Assembly: GCA_041738295.1 (NCBI GenBank)
Contig: JBGSQC010000223.1
Coordinates: forward strand, 1 to 32,186
Length of the DNA: 32,186 nucleotides
Source of the DNA: Zhengella sp041738295
Lineage (GTDB): Bacteria > Pseudomonadota > Alphaproteobacteria > Rhizobiales > Rhizobiaceae
Reading direction: 5' to 3'
Within the stretch, counting starts at the first letter, position 1; each line of letters opens with the position of its first letter. Below are positions 6,854-15,199 of this stretch, in pieces. The translations under genes and the position numbers were made by a program. The notes under the pieces were generated by a model. It was not told the DNA's origin, ran no database searches, and saw only the letters and a list, made by a program, of their open reading frames with translations.

Positions 6854-8203
6854 TCATCTTTTGCCGATCAACTTCATGCGCAGCCAGCCGGAGATCGTGT
6901 CCATGAGCATCACCAGCAGGATGACGAGGATGATGTAGTAGGAGACTTCCTCCCAGTCCTTCTGGGTGGCGATGGCCTGCGTCAGCAGAAGGCCGATACC
7001 GCCGCCGACGATCGCCCCGATCACAGTGGCGCTGCGCGTGTTGGATTCCAGATAATAGAGAACCTGGCTGAGAAATACCGGCGTAACCTGCGGCAGCACG
7101 CCGAAACGGGCGCTCTGAAGGGCATTGGCGCCAGTTGAGCGAACGCCCTCGATCTGCCGGTTGTCGACATTCTCCAGCGCTTCGGAAAACATCTTCCCGA
7201 AAGAACCGGTGTCGGTCATCAGGATGGCGAGTGCACCAGTCAACGGACCCGGCCCGAAGGCACGCGACAGGATGATGGTCCAGATCAACCCGTCCACGCC
7301 GCGAACAAAATCAAAGAAGCGCCGCAGCACGAACCGGACGGAGCGGAGTGGCGTGAAATTGGACGCAGCAAGGAAGGCGAGCGGAAATGCGATCAGCGCC
7401 GCGCTCATCGTGCCGAGAAAGGCCATCAGCAGCGTCTCGAACAAGGCCCAGGCGACATCGGCATGCCGCCACATCTTGTTGGTCAGGAATTCCGAGACCA
7501 TGGTGGAAAAGTTGGAGCGCGCCGGATCTATGCGATCGCCGCTGACAGCCAGCGACACCAGTTCGCCAACACTCTTTCCGGAAAACGGGCTGTCCAGCGT
7601 GAAGAAGAACAGTTCCCAGCCATAATTGTAGCGGAAGGTTTCGGTGCGAGCATTGGTCACCGAAACACGCCCGCCCGGAGCGGTCAGCGAGACACGATTG
7701 GACGAGGCATTGATCCAGTCCGGTGTCGTGCCGTCCGGTGTTGTAAGAACAATGGTCCGGCCATCCCGGCGGATCAGCACTTCGCCATAACCGGGCCGCT
7801 CATAGATCACATCATTGCCGCGATAGGTGACGCGATGGCCGTTGCCGAGATCGATCTCTGCGTCCGCACCCTGGGCTGTCATCCATTCGGGGAAAATGCC
7901 TGCAGGATAGGCACCCTTGTTCTCGCCTTCGATCGCGACAGTCAGGCTGTCATTGCGGTTGTCGCGGGTGACATGGGTCTTGTAGGAGACGAAATCGGAC
8001 AGCAGCACGCCGACATTGTCCATGCGCGCCTTGGACATAACCTCGGGGATGCTGAAGGCAAAGAAAATGTAAACGAAGTAGAGGGCGATCACGACAGGGA
8101 CCGCCAGCGCCATCTTCTTGCGACGGTCAAATGAAGTCGTAACCGCATCGACAAGCCTTGTATGCTTGCGGGTCGGCTGGCTCATGATGGCATCGAGGGA
8201 CAT
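6854..8203 (-). CDS. phnE: Phosphonate ABC transporter permease PhnE with large periplasmic insert
   Basis: A 449-residue inner-membrane permease. The C-terminal half is a standard PhnE permease core with the EAA-type loop 'IEGVRSTGANALQSARFGVLPQVTP' that contacts the ATPase PhnC, followed by 'VIGAIVGGGIGLLL'. The N-terminal half differs: after one membrane segment (about 31-52) there is a soluble, beta-rich stretch of about 170 residues before the next membrane helices (from about 250). The partner permease lacks it. ATG 8203 has GGAG upstream within the end of the preceding gene; the two permease genes are 3 bases apart and form a heterodimeric channel with PhnD and PhnC. DUF1045 follows after 68 bases. 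Confidence 0.9.
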   Translation of the reverse strand: MSLDAIMSQPTRKHTRLVDAVTTSFDRRKKMALAVPVVIALYFVYIFFAFSIPEVMSKARMDNVGVLLSDFVSYKTHVTRDNRNDSLTVAIEGENKGAYPAGIFPEWMTAQGADAEIDLGNGHRVTYRGNDVIYERPGYGEVLIRRDGRTIVLTTPDGTTPDWINASSNRVSLTAPGGRVSVTNARTETFRYNYGWELFFFTLDSPFSGKSVGELVSLAVSGDRIDPARSNFSTMVSEFLTNKMWRHADVAWALFETLLMAFLGTMSAALIAFPLAFLAASNFTPLRSVRFVLRRFFDFVRGVDGLIWTIILSRAFGPGPLTGALAILMTDTGSFGKMFSEALENVDNRQIEGVRSTGANALQSARFGVLPQVTPVFLSQVLYYLESNTRSATVIGAIVGGGIGLLLTQAIATQKDWEEVSYYIILVILLVMLMDTISGWLRMKLIGKR

Positions 8204-8206
8204 CGG

Positions 8207-9067
8207 TCAGGCTCCATGCACGAGACGCTTGCGCATATGGCTCGAAAACTGGTCGATGGCCACGATGGCAATGAAAAGAAGGATGAAGATGGCCACCACC
8301 TCGTCATAGCGGCCGGTGCCCCATTGCATGGCAAGCTTGAGATCGTGGCCGATGCCGCCCGAGCCGACAAAGCCGAGAATGGCTGAAGCGCGCACATTGA
8401 TCTCGAAGCGCAGCAGGCCATAGGACAGCCAGTTCGGACTGACCTGCGGAACAACGCCCAGCCACATGCGCTGGACCCAGTTGGCACCAACGGACGAAAG
8501 GCCTTCGACAGGCTTCAGGTCGGCATTCTCGTTGACCTCGGAAAACAGCTTTCCAAGGGCGCCGACCGTATGAAAGGCAATCGCCGCAACGGCGGGCACA
8601 GGACCACCGCCAATGATGAAGATCAGCACCAGTGCGATCACGATTTCCGGCAGCGCACGCATGATGTCCATCATGCGCCGCACAACCGGAATGAGGCGAG
8701 GAAAGGCGGCAAGACCGCGCGTCGAAAGCAGCGAGAGCACAACCGCGCCCAAAGCCCCGATCAGGGTCGATACGGCAGCTATGTTCAGCGTCTCGATGAG
8801 CGACGGGAAGAACTTGATAAAAAGCGCAGGCAGGTTTGCCGCCCGATCCAATCCCTCGGAAACAACTTCTCCTGGAAACTCGAAAAAGCGGTGGATGCCG
8901 TCCCAGAATCCGCCCGCATTGCGGCCATCAGCCAGCCGGAACCCGGAAATCAACAGCAGGGCAAACACCAGGACAATGATCCCGGTGTAGAGCTGCTTCC
9001 GACGGGCCAGGTCGATATAGGCCTGTCCGGTGAGGGATGCCGAAGACATCGGGGCGATCTGTGTCAT
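8207..9067 (-). CDS. phnE: Phosphonate ABC transporter permease PhnE (second, short form)
   Basis: A 286-residue permease of the usual PhnE length. It has a membrane segment at about 33-52, several helices in the core, and the EAA-like loop 'VEGLSSVGANWVQRMWLGVVPQVSP' followed by 'ILGFVGSGGIGHDL'. It forms the membrane channel together with the longer PhnE encoded next to it. ATG 9067 is preferred over the in-frame TTG at 9079 because GGAAAG sits about 6 bases before the ATG. The gap to phnD is 68 bases and contains a stem-loop. Confidence 0.92.
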   Translation of the reverse strand: MTQIAPMSSASLTGQAYIDLARRKQLYTGIIVLVFALLLISGFRLADGRNAGGFWDGIHRFFEFPGEVVSEGLDRAANLPALFIKFFPSLIETLNIAAVSTLIGALGAVVLSLLSTRGLAAFPRLIPVVRRMMDIMRALPEIVIALVLIFIIGGGPVPAVAAIAFHTVGALGKLFSEVNENADLKPVEGLSSVGANWVQRMWLGVVPQVSPNWLSYGLLRFEINVRASAILGFVGSGGIGHDLKLAMQWGTGRYDEVVAIFILLFIAIVAIDQFSSHMRKRLVHGA

Positions 9068-9088
9068 GGAGCTTTCCAAAAGTGGAGA

Positions 9089-9114
9089 CGGCGGGCAGCA
9101 GATGCCGCCCGCCG
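9089..9114 (-). repeat. Intercistronic stem-loop between phnD and phnE
   Basis: CGGCGGGC (9089-9096) pairs with GCCCGCCG (9107-9114) around a 10-base loop. It starts 21 bases after the phnD stop and has no T-run, so it is more likely an mRNA 3'-end stabiliser or processing element that raises PhnD over the permeases than a terminator. Confidence 0.55.
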
Positions 9115-9135
9115 CCGGGTCCGGGGAGGATCAGA

Positions 9136-10047
9136 TCAGCTGCCCTTGGCTTTGCGGACGTCGATGATCGACTGGTAGGCGTCGTGGGTGATCGGGGCGA
9201 AGCCAGCGGTCTCGCCTGCCGCCATCGAATAGGCGCACTTCTCGTCCTTGGCATGCAGGCCCTTCAGGAAGTCGGTGACCTTGGTCTTCACGTCGGCCGG
9301 CAGGGCGCGGCGAAGCACGATCGGGCCTTCCGGGATCGGCTTGGACTTCCAGATCTCGACAATGTCGTTCATGTCGATGAGGCCGGCATCAACCGCCTTG
9401 CGCAGGGCGCCGGAATTGTAGCCGTCTTCCCACTTGCCCTGGCCGTCGGCCCAGGTTACGCCGCCATCCACGTCGCCGTTCTTGACAGCAACGATGGTCT
9501 GCTCATGACCGCCGGTGAACACGACTTCACCGAAATAGGCGCCATTGTCCATCGAAGCGCCGGTTTCCTGCGGGATCTCGATGGAGGGGATCAGGTAGCC
9601 CGAGGTCGAGTTCGGATCACCGAAGCCGAACTTCTTGCCCTTCATGTCGGCCAGCGACTTGATGTTCTTGTCCTTGCGGGCAAAACCGATCGAATGATAG
9701 GCAAACGAACCATCGAGGTTGGTCTTGACCAGCACGACATCCACGGCTTCCGGATTGGTGATGTAGGTCTTGGCGTAGGCCGAAGCGCCGAGCCAGGCCA
9801 TGTCGATGGTGCCGCCGAGCAGGCCCTGGATCACGCCGTCATAGTCAGCCGGGGTGAAGATCTTGGTTTCCACGCCAAGCAGGTCCTGCACATATTTGCG
9901 CACGCATTCGTTGGACGTCAGGCGGTCCTGGGCGTTTTCGCCGCCGAGCACGCCGATACGGAATTCCTTGATGTCTTCGGCCTGGGCCGGAGCGGCAATC
10001 GCCAGCACCGCAAAGGAAACGGCTGCGAGAAGAGCTTTCTTGAACAT
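9136..10047 (-). CDS. phnD: Phosphonate-binding periplasmic protein PhnD
   Basis: A 303-residue solute-binding protein. The signal peptide is 'MFKKALLAAVSFAVLAIAA' with cleavage after AQA near residue 23. The mature protein has the PhnD-type signature 'FRIGVLGGENAQDRL', 'GLLGGTIDMAWLGASAYAK', 'FGFGDPNSTSGYLIPSI' and 'VDGGVTWADG'; the STSG segment matches the phosphonate-contacting loop of the family. It captures phosphonates in the periplasm and delivers them to the PhnE pair. ATG 10047 has AGGAGA 7 bases upstream. Stem-loops lie on both sides of the gene (9089-9114 and 10065-10083), which may insulate and stabilise its mRNA segment. Confidence 0.95.
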   Translation of the reverse strand: MFKKALLAAVSFAVLAIAAPAQAEDIKEFRIGVLGGENAQDRLTSNECVRKYVQDLLGVETKIFTPADYDGVIQGLLGGTIDMAWLGASAYAKTYITNPEAVDVVLVKTNLDGSFAYHSIGFARKDKNIKSLADMKGKKFGFGDPNSTSGYLIPSIEIPQETGASMDNGAYFGEVVFTGGHEQTIVAVKNGDVDGGVTWADGQGKWEDGYNSGALRKAVDAGLIDMNDIVEIWKSKPIPEGPIVLRRALPADVKTKVTDFLKGLHAKDEKCAYSMAAGETAGFAPITHDAYQSIIDVRKAKGS

Positions 10048-10064
10048 GGGTGGTCTCCTGGTTT

Positions 10065-10083
10065 TGACCGGCTTGCCCGGTCA
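10065..10083 (-). repeat. Intercistronic stem-loop between phnC and phnD
   Basis: TGACCGG (10065-10071) and CCGGTCA (10077-10083) form a perfect 7-base stem with a 5-base loop in the 57-base phnC-phnD gap. No T-run follows. It may mark an RNA-processing or protection site ahead of phnD. Confidence 0.45.
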
Positions 10084-10104
10084 CATTCCCTGAATTGGGG
10101 CCCG

Positions 10105-10959
10105 TTACGCAGGCGAGACGATCCCGGCTTCCAGCACGCGCTTTTCGGCGATGTGAGGAATGCCGGCAGATGGGGCAGGCGCGCGCTCAAGCGCGGTGGA
10201 CGTCATTTCTTCGGAAAGCTCGCCATCGGTAACGCCATAGATCATGCGGACAGCATCCTGGGTCAGTTCGTGGGCGGGGCCGTCGAAGACCACCTTGCCA
10301 GCCGCCATGCCAATGACCCGCTCGCAATAGGTGCGCGCGGTATCGAGCGTGTGAAGGTTGGTAATGACTGTCAGGCCGTGATCGCGGTTGATGGCTGCCA
10401 GCGCATCCATGACGATCTTGGCGTTCATCGGATCGAGCGAGGCAATCGGCTCGTCGGCAAGGATCATCTTGGGCGATTGCATCAGGGCGCGCGCAATGGC
10501 CACGCGCTGCTGCTGGCCGCCCGAAAGCGCTTCGGCACGCTTGAGTGCATTTTCGCCAACACCAAGCTCTTCAAGGATATCGACAGCACGAAGGATGTCG
10601 GCGCGCGGATAGATGTTGAACAGCGTGCTCAGTGTCGAGCGCCGGTTCAGCGTGCCATGCAGCACATTGGCCACCACATCGAGGCGCGGCACAAGGTTGA
10701 ACTGCTGGAAGATCATCGCGCAGTCGCGCTGCCAGTTTCTGAGTGCCGACCCCTGAAGGCTCGAGACTTCCGATCCTTCAAAGCGGATGGCGCCTTCCGA
10801 AACAGGAACCAGCCGGTTGATCATGCGCAGAAGCGTAGATTTGCCTGCACCCGAGCGGCCGATGATGCCGACCATCTGGCCTTTGGGAATGGAGAGTGAC
10901 ACGGAATCCACTGCAACATTCTGGCCAAATCGCCGCGTGACTTTGGTCAGTTCAAGCAT
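10105..10959 (-). CDS. phnC: Phosphonate ABC transporter ATP-binding protein PhnC
   Basis: A 284-residue ABC ATPase that powers phosphonate uptake with PhnD and the two PhnE. Walker A 'GRSGAGKS' is at about residues 34-41, the Q-loop is 'MIFQQFNLVPRLDV', the signature is 'LSGGQQQRVAIARAL', Walker B is 'ILADEPIASLDP' and the switch His is in 'TVITNLHTLDTA', a form usual in PhnC. The 284-residue start at ATG 10959 ('MLELTKVTRRFG') is chosen; it has AGGGAC about 7 bases upstream, while upstream in-frame codons would run into the regulatory region. The 114-base gap before it holds a strong Pho box, so phnC probably begins its own Pho-regulated transcript. Confidence 0.94.
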   Translation of the reverse strand: MLELTKVTRRFGQNVAVDSVSLSIPKGQMVGIIGRSGAGKSTLLRMINRLVPVSEGAIRFEGSEVSSLQGSALRNWQRDCAMIFQQFNLVPRLDVVANVLHGTLNRRSTLSTLFNIYPRADILRAVDILEELGVGENALKRAEALSGGQQQRVAIARALMQSPKMILADEPIASLDPMNAKIVMDALAAINRDHGLTVITNLHTLDTARTYCERVIGMAAGKVVFDGPAHELTQDAVRMIYGVTDGELSEEMTSTALERAPAPSAGIPHIAEKRVLEAGIVSPA

Positions 10960-11043
10960 GGGGTGTCCCTGTCTCTCGCCCATTCTGGTCGCGGCCGGAA
11001 CCACGCTTCCTTAAAACGCCTAAAGCCCTCATGTGAAGCCGCC

Positions 11044-11072
11044 ATGTCGTTTGGATGACAATGCGATGACAG
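11044..11072 (-). promoter_or_regulatory. Candidate Pho box (three half-sites) upstream of phnC
   Basis: The minus strand from 11072 to 11055 reads CTGTCATCGCATTGTCAT, two half-sites with an 11-base period matching CTGTCAT at 7/7 and 6/7. A third, weaker unit (ACGACAT, 4/7) continues the same period to 11044. This is the best Pho box in the window. It begins one base after the stop codon of the upstream acyltransferase gene and lies 85-113 bases before the phnC start. No good -10 is seen; CATGAG at 11033-11028 is the best placed. Confidence 0.65.
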
Positions 11073-11073
11073 T

Positions 11074-11712
11074 TCACAGGCTGCCTTGCGCGCCTTGCAA
11101 GGCTTCATGCTTTTCGACGAACTCAGCCGCATCAAGCCTGCGGAAATCATCCAGCGCCCCGCGGAGCTGCACGTGGTCCCAGTCCCACCAGGCAAGCCGG
11201 TCCATCCGCTCGCCCACGCCTTCGGCAAAGCGCGGGCGGATTTGCCGTGCCGGAACTCCGCCGACAATCGTGTAGGAAGGAACATCCTTGGAAACGACAG
11301 CCCCTGCCCCGATCACCGCTCCGTTGCCGATGGTGACACCGGGCAGGATGGTTGCGCCGTGGCCGATCCAGACATCATGGCCGATGGTCACCTTGCTGAC
11401 CCGTCGCCAGTCGAAGAACTCCTGTTCGTGACCGGCATCCTCGAAGTAGTCGCCTGCGCGATAGGTGAAATGATGCAGCGTTGCCCGCCACACCGGGTGG
11501 TTGGTGGCATTGATGCGGACATGGCTGGCTATGTTGGCGAACTTGCCGATGTCGGCCGCCCAGACCTCGCATTCGCGCATCATGTAGGAATAGTCGCCAA
11601 GCGTGCATTCCGACACCTGGCAGCGTTCGGCGATCTCCGTCCAGCGGCCGAACGTGCTGTCGCTGACCACGGCGCTGCCATGGATGAGTGGTTGTTCGGA
11701 AAGGCGGGTCAT
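11074..11712 (-). CDS. Hexapeptide-repeat acyltransferase of the phosphonate operon
   Basis: A 212-residue left-handed beta-helix acyltransferase of the CatB / xenobiotic acetyltransferase type, in the subgroup that occurs in phosphonate operons. Hexapeptide repeats are visible at about 9-60 and again in 'VTIGHDVWIGHGATILPG' and 'VTIGNGAVIGAGAVVSKD'; the likely catalytic His is in 'INATNHPVW'. Such enzymes acetylate a small amine or hydroxyl from acetyl-CoA. No GNAT-type PhnO is present, so it may acetylate aminoalkylphosphonates before C-P cleavage, or modify a pathway intermediate; this is inference. The start overlaps the phnL stop as ATGA. It ends the phnG-H-I-J-K-L run; the phnC promoter follows at once. 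Confidence 0.85.
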   Translation of the reverse strand: MTRLSEQPLIHGSAVVSDSTFGRWTEIAERCQVSECTLGDYSYMMRECEVWAADIGKFANIASHVRINATNHPVWRATLHHFTYRAGDYFEDAGHEQEFFDWRRVSKVTIGHDVWIGHGATILPGVTIGNGAVIGAGAVVSKDVPSYTIVGGVPARQIRPRFAEGVGERMDRLAWWDWDHVQLRGALDDFRRLDAAEFVEKHEALQGAQGSL

Positions 11713-12413
11713 TGGCCGGCTCCCGGCGCAAAAGCGGTAACGTCGATCACCCGGTCAGCCACCGCCTCGCGAACATCGGCATCGTGGAAAATCCCGAGCA
11801 TGGCGACGCCATCGGCTTTCTTGGCGCGGATCAGCCCGATCACCACATCGCGGTTGGCCCCATCAAGCGAGGCGGTCGGTTCATCCAGCAGCAGCACCGG
11901 ATGATCGGTGATGAAGCCGCGCGCAATGTTGACCCGCTGCTGCTCACCGCCGGAGAACGTGGATGGCGGAAGCCGCCACAGCCGCTCCGGCAGGTTCAGC
12001 CTTGCCAGCAGGTCTGCGGCGCGCTCCAGCGCTTCAGGCCGGTCAACTCCGCGATGCACCAGCGGCTCGGCCACCACGTCCAGCGCGCTCACACGGGGCA
12101 CAACACGCAGGAACTGGCTCACATAGCCGATCGTGTCACGGCGAACCGCCAGCATGGAGCGGGGGCTGGCTTTGGCAATGTCCACCAGACGGCCATGATG
12201 GCGCAGGATGATCTGGCCGCGATCGGCACCATAATTGCCGTAGAGCATGCGCAGGATCGAGCTCTTGCCGGAGCCGGAAGGCCCGCCAAGCACCGCGCAT
12301 TCGCCCGCAGCAAGGGAAAAGCTGACACCCTCGACGACGGCGAGTTTCAACCCGTCGCGCAGATGCATGGTGAAGGTCTTGGCAACATCGGAAACAACGA
12401 GCGGCGTGGTCAT
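11709..12413 (-). CDS. phnL: C-P lyase complex ABC-type ATPase PhnL
   Basis: A 234-residue ABC-family ATPase. Walker A is 'GGPSGSGKSS', the signature is 'FSGGEQQRVNIARG', Walker B is 'VLLLDEPTASLDG' and the switch His is in 'GIFHDADV'. Its length and the 'YVSQFLRVVPRVSALDVVAEPL' Q-loop region are typical of PhnL. It is not a transporter subunit; with PhnK it forms the nucleotide-binding pair that docks on the PhnGHIJ core and is needed for phosphonate breakdown in E. coli. ATG 12413 lies 4 bases after the phnK stop, and its stop overlaps the acyltransferase start. Confidence 0.95.
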   Translation of the reverse strand: MTTPLVVSDVAKTFTMHLRDGLKLAVVEGVSFSLAAGECAVLGGPSGSGKSSILRMLYGNYGADRGQIILRHHGRLVDIAKASPRSMLAVRRDTIGYVSQFLRVVPRVSALDVVAEPLVHRGVDRPEALERAADLLARLNLPERLWRLPPSTFSGGEQQRVNIARGFITDHPVLLLDEPTASLDGANRDVVIGLIRAKKADGVAMLGIFHDADVREAVADRVIDVTAFAPGAGQ

Positions 12414-12417
12414 GGCA

Positions 12418-13227
12418 TCACACCTGCAGGATCGAGGAAACGAGAAGCTGGGTGTAGGGCGCTTGCGGATCGTCCAGCACGCGGTCGGTCAGGCCGGCCT
12501 CCACCACCCGTCCATCCTTCATGACGATCATGCGGTGCGAAAGGAGACGCGCCACCGCCAGGTCATGGGTCACCACGATGGCGGACAGTCCGAGATCGCG
12601 CACCAGCCCGCGCAACAGGTCCAGCAGGCGCGCCTGCACCGAAACATCGAGCCCGCCGGTCGGCTCATCCATGAACACAAGGCGCGGCGACGTGACGAGA
12701 TTGCGCGCAATCTGCAGGCGCTGGCGCATGCCGCCGGAAAAGGCGCGCGGCTGGTCGTCAATGCGGCGTGGGTCGATCTCCACCCGGCCAAGCCAGTCCT
12801 CGGCCGAAGACCGGATCTTGCCATAATGCCGATCGCCGATGGCCATCAGCCGCTCGCCGACATTGGCACCGGCAGAGACCGTCATGCGCAGCCCGTCAGC
12901 CGGGTTCTGGTGGACAAAGCCCCAGTCGGTGCGCAGCAGCACGCGGCGGTCGGCCTCGCTCATGCGGTAAAGTTCGCGCTCAACGCCGTCTCGCATGCGG
13001 TAGCGAACCGTGCCGGCATCCGGCAGGAGGCGCGATGAAATGGCATTGAGCAAGGTGGTCTTGCCGGATCCCGATTCGCCCACGATTGCCAGCACTTCGC
13101 CGGGCCACAGATCAAAGGAAACATCCTGGCAGCCGACCCGGTTGCCATAGAATTTGGACAGGCCGCGCACCGAGAACAACGGCACTTCGTCAGCGGTTTC
13201 GGGAAAAGCGGGGTTTGGAGCGTTCAT
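12418..13227 (-). CDS. phnK: C-P lyase complex ABC-type ATPase PhnK
   Basis: A 269-residue ABC-family ATPase. Walker A is 'GESGSGKTT', the signature is 'FSGGMRQRLQIARN', Walker B is 'LVFMDEPTGGLDV' and the switch His is in 'VVTHDLAVA'. It resembles oligopeptide-type ATPases, as PhnK does, including the C-terminal 'YTQLLVSSIL'. PhnK binds the PhnJ surface of the C-P lyase core and pairs with PhnL, probably driving conformational opening of the complex. Its ATG overlaps the phnJ stop by 4 bases (ATGA). An N-terminal extension of about 17 residues precedes the ABC domain. Confidence 0.95.
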   Translation of the reverse strand: MNAPNPAFPETADEVPLFSVRGLSKFYGNRVGCQDVSFDLWPGEVLAIVGESGSGKTTLLNAISSRLLPDAGTVRYRMRDGVERELYRMSEADRRVLLRTDWGFVHQNPADGLRMTVSAGANVGERLMAIGDRHYGKIRSSAEDWLGRVEIDPRRIDDQPRAFSGGMRQRLQIARNLVTSPRLVFMDEPTGGLDVSVQARLLDLLRGLVRDLGLSAIVVTHDLAVARLLSHRMIVMKDGRVVEAGLTDRVLDDPQAPYTQLLVSSILQV

Positions 13228-14102
13228 TCAGCAGCCTCCATGCCCGACAATTCGCCGCGATGGCCTTGTTCAATCCGCTCATTGCAATGATCGGTGTCGG
13301 AGCAGATGAACATGCGTCCGCCGCGATCATCGAGCACCACTTCGTCGAGATAGACCTGTTCGGCCCCGCACAGCGCACACGGCTTGTCAAAGCGCTGGAC
13401 CGTGAAGGGATGATCGTCGAAATCCAGGCTGCGCACATCGGTGAAGGGCGGAATGGCGTAAATGCGTTTCTCGCGGCCCGCCCCGAACAGCTGGAGCGCC
13501 GGGTTCATGTGCATTTTCGGATTGTCGAATTTCGGCGTCGGCGACGGATCGGTCACGTAGCGCCCCTCCACCTTCACCGGATAGGCATAGGTGGTGGCGA
13601 TATGCCCGTTGATCGCAATGTCCTCGTAGAGCTTCACATGCATGAGACCGTACTCGGCCAGCGCATGCATTTTGCGCGTTTCGGTTTCACGCGGCTCAAG
13701 GAAACGCAGCGGCTCCGGGATCGGAACCTGATAGACCAGCACCTGGCCCGCCTTCAGCGGCGTTTCCGGAATGCGGTGACGGGTCTGGATGATCGTCGCA
13801 TCAGCCGTATGCGTTGTCGTCGCCACGCTGGTTGTCTTTTCAAAGAACTTGCGGATTGAAATGGCGTTGGTGGTGTCATCGGCTCCCTGGTCGATCACTT
13901 TCAGCACATCGAGCGGGCCGATGATTGCCGCTGTCACCTGCACGCCACCGGTGCCCCAGCCATAGGGCATCGGCATTTCCCGGCTTGCAAACGGCACCTG
14001 GTAGCCAGGTATCGCGATGCCTTTCAGGATGGCCCGGCGGATCATCCGCTTGGTCTGCTCGTCCAGATAGGCGAAATTGTAGTGTGCGATCGCGCCGTTC
14101 AT
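13224..14102 (-). CDS. phnJ: Carbon-phosphorus lyase catalytic subunit PhnJ (radical SAM)
   Basis: A 292-residue protein that cleaves the carbon-phosphorus bond of ribose 1-phosphonate 5-phosphates by radical chemistry, giving an alkane and a ribosyl 1,2-cyclic phosphate. The four iron-sulfur or zinc ligands are in the unusual PhnJ arrangement CX2CX21CX5C: C242, C245, C267 and C273 ('CALC' ... 'CSDTDHC'). The 'IPGYQVPFASREMP' segment holds G33, matching the glycine reported as the radical site in E. coli (Gly32). All key residues are intact, so the enzyme should be active. Start and stop overlap phnI and phnK by 4 bases each. Confidence 0.97.
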   Translation of the reverse strand: MNGAIAHYNFAYLDEQTKRMIRRAILKGIAIPGYQVPFASREMPMPYGWGTGGVQVTAAIIGPLDVLKVIDQGADDTTNAISIRKFFEKTTSVATTTHTADATIIQTRHRIPETPLKAGQVLVYQVPIPEPLRFLEPRETETRKMHALAEYGLMHVKLYEDIAINGHIATTYAYPVKVEGRYVTDPSPTPKFDNPKMHMNPALQLFGAGREKRIYAIPPFTDVRSLDFDDHPFTVQRFDKPCALCGAEQVYLDEVVLDDRGGRMFICSDTDHCNERIEQGHRGELSGMEAAE

Positions 14103-15199
14103 TCCGCGGCCTCCTGCTGCGCAGCCGGCTCCGCCTGACCATGGGTTGCCCGCATGCGGCGCACGAGATCGAGTTCAGCCTGGAAATCGACGTAGTGAGG
14201 CAATTTGAGATGCTCGACAAAGCCGGTTGCCTGCACATTGTCGCAATGCGAAATGACGAATTCCTGATCCTGCGCCGGCGCAACCAGATCCTCGCCCAAT
14301 TCGCTTGCCCTGAGCGCCCGGTCCACCAGTGCCATCGCCATGGCCTTGCGCTCCGACTGCCCGAACACCAGCCCGTAGCCGCGCGTGAATTGCGGCGGGG
14401 CCTTGGCTGATCCCTTGAACTGGTTGACCATCTGGCATTCGGTGATGCGGATGCGGCCAAGGGTCACGGCAAAGCCGAGCTCGGGAACATCAAACTCCAC
14501 ATCGACCAGACCGATCCTTATTTCGCCGGCAAAGGGATGGGTGCGCGCATAGCCACGCTGCGTCGAATAGGCGAGCGCCAGAAGATAGCCCTCGTCGCCG
14601 CGCGCCAGCGATTGCAGTCTTGCATCCCGGTTCATGGGGAATTCGGGAGGGGTGCGAGTAATGTCGGCGATGCCGTCTTCCGGCGGCACCGTTCCGTCAC
14701 CTTCAATCAGCCCTTCCCCGGCCAGGATGTCGGAGACCCGCATCACAGGTTCGGTTCCGCCCTCTTTGCGCAACGGCTTCGGCCGGTTTTCATCACCGGC
14801 CAACGACGGATCAAGCAACCGGTGCGTATAATCGAAGGTTGGGCCCAGAAGCTGGCCGCCGGGCAGATCCTTGTAGCAGGCAGAGATGCGCCGCTCGATC
14901 ACCATCGCCCCGCTCTCCACCGGTCGCGAATAGCCAAAGCGCGGCAGCGTGGTGCGATAGGCGCGCGTCAGGAAGATTGCCTCGATCAGGTCCCCGCGGG
15001 ATTGCTTGACCGCCAGCGCCGCCAGTTCACGATCATGAAGGGAGCCCTCCGCCATGACCCGGTCAACGGCAAGCGCCAGTTGCCCGGCAATCTGCTCCAG
15101 CGTGAGCGCCGGAACCGACCTTTCACCGCGACGGCGGTCAGCCAGCAGGCGATGGGCGTTGTCGATGGCCGCTTCGCCACCCTTGACTGCAACATACAT
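14099..15199 (-). CDS. phnI: C-P lyase core subunit PhnI
   Basis: A 366-residue protein with the typical PhnI N-terminus 'MYVAVKGGEAAIDNAHRLL'. PhnI, helped by PhnG, PhnH and PhnL, replaces the adenine of ATP with methylphosphonate (a nucleosidase-like reaction) to form ribose 1-phosphonate 5-triphosphate. Conserved stretches include 'LEQIAGQLALAVDRVMAEGSLHDRELAALAVKQ' (in two parts) and 'FVEHLKLPHYVDFQAELDLVR'. ATG 15199 is used because it gives the family N-terminus and its first base overlaps the phnH stop (TGATG); the frame stays open 117 bases further but that part is inside phnH. Ends in an ATGA overlap with phnJ. Confidence 0.96.
   Translation of the reverse strand: MYVAVKGGEAAIDNAHRLLADRRRGERSVPALTLEQIAGQLALAVDRVMAEGSLHDRELAALAVKQSRGDLIEAIFLTRAYRTTLPRFGYSRPVESGAMVIERRISACYKDLPGGQLLGPTFDYTHRLLDPSLAGDENRPKPLRKEGGTEPVMRVSDILAGEGLIEGDGTVPPEDGIADITRTPPEFPMNRDARLQSLARGDEGYLLALAYSTQRGYARTHPFAGEIRIGLVDVEFDVPELGFAVTLGRIRITECQMVNQFKGSAKAPPQFTRGYGLVFGQSERKAMAMALVDRALRASELGEDLVAPAQDQEFVISHCDNVQATGFVEHLKLPHYVDFQAELDLVRRMRATHGQAEPAAQQEAAE

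Noticed and set aside
9037..10899. Plus-strand open frame of 620 codons
   Set aside because: It is antisense to phnD and phnC, which have clear family motifs; long open antisense frames are common in GC-rich DNA. The translated product shows no recognisable domain.
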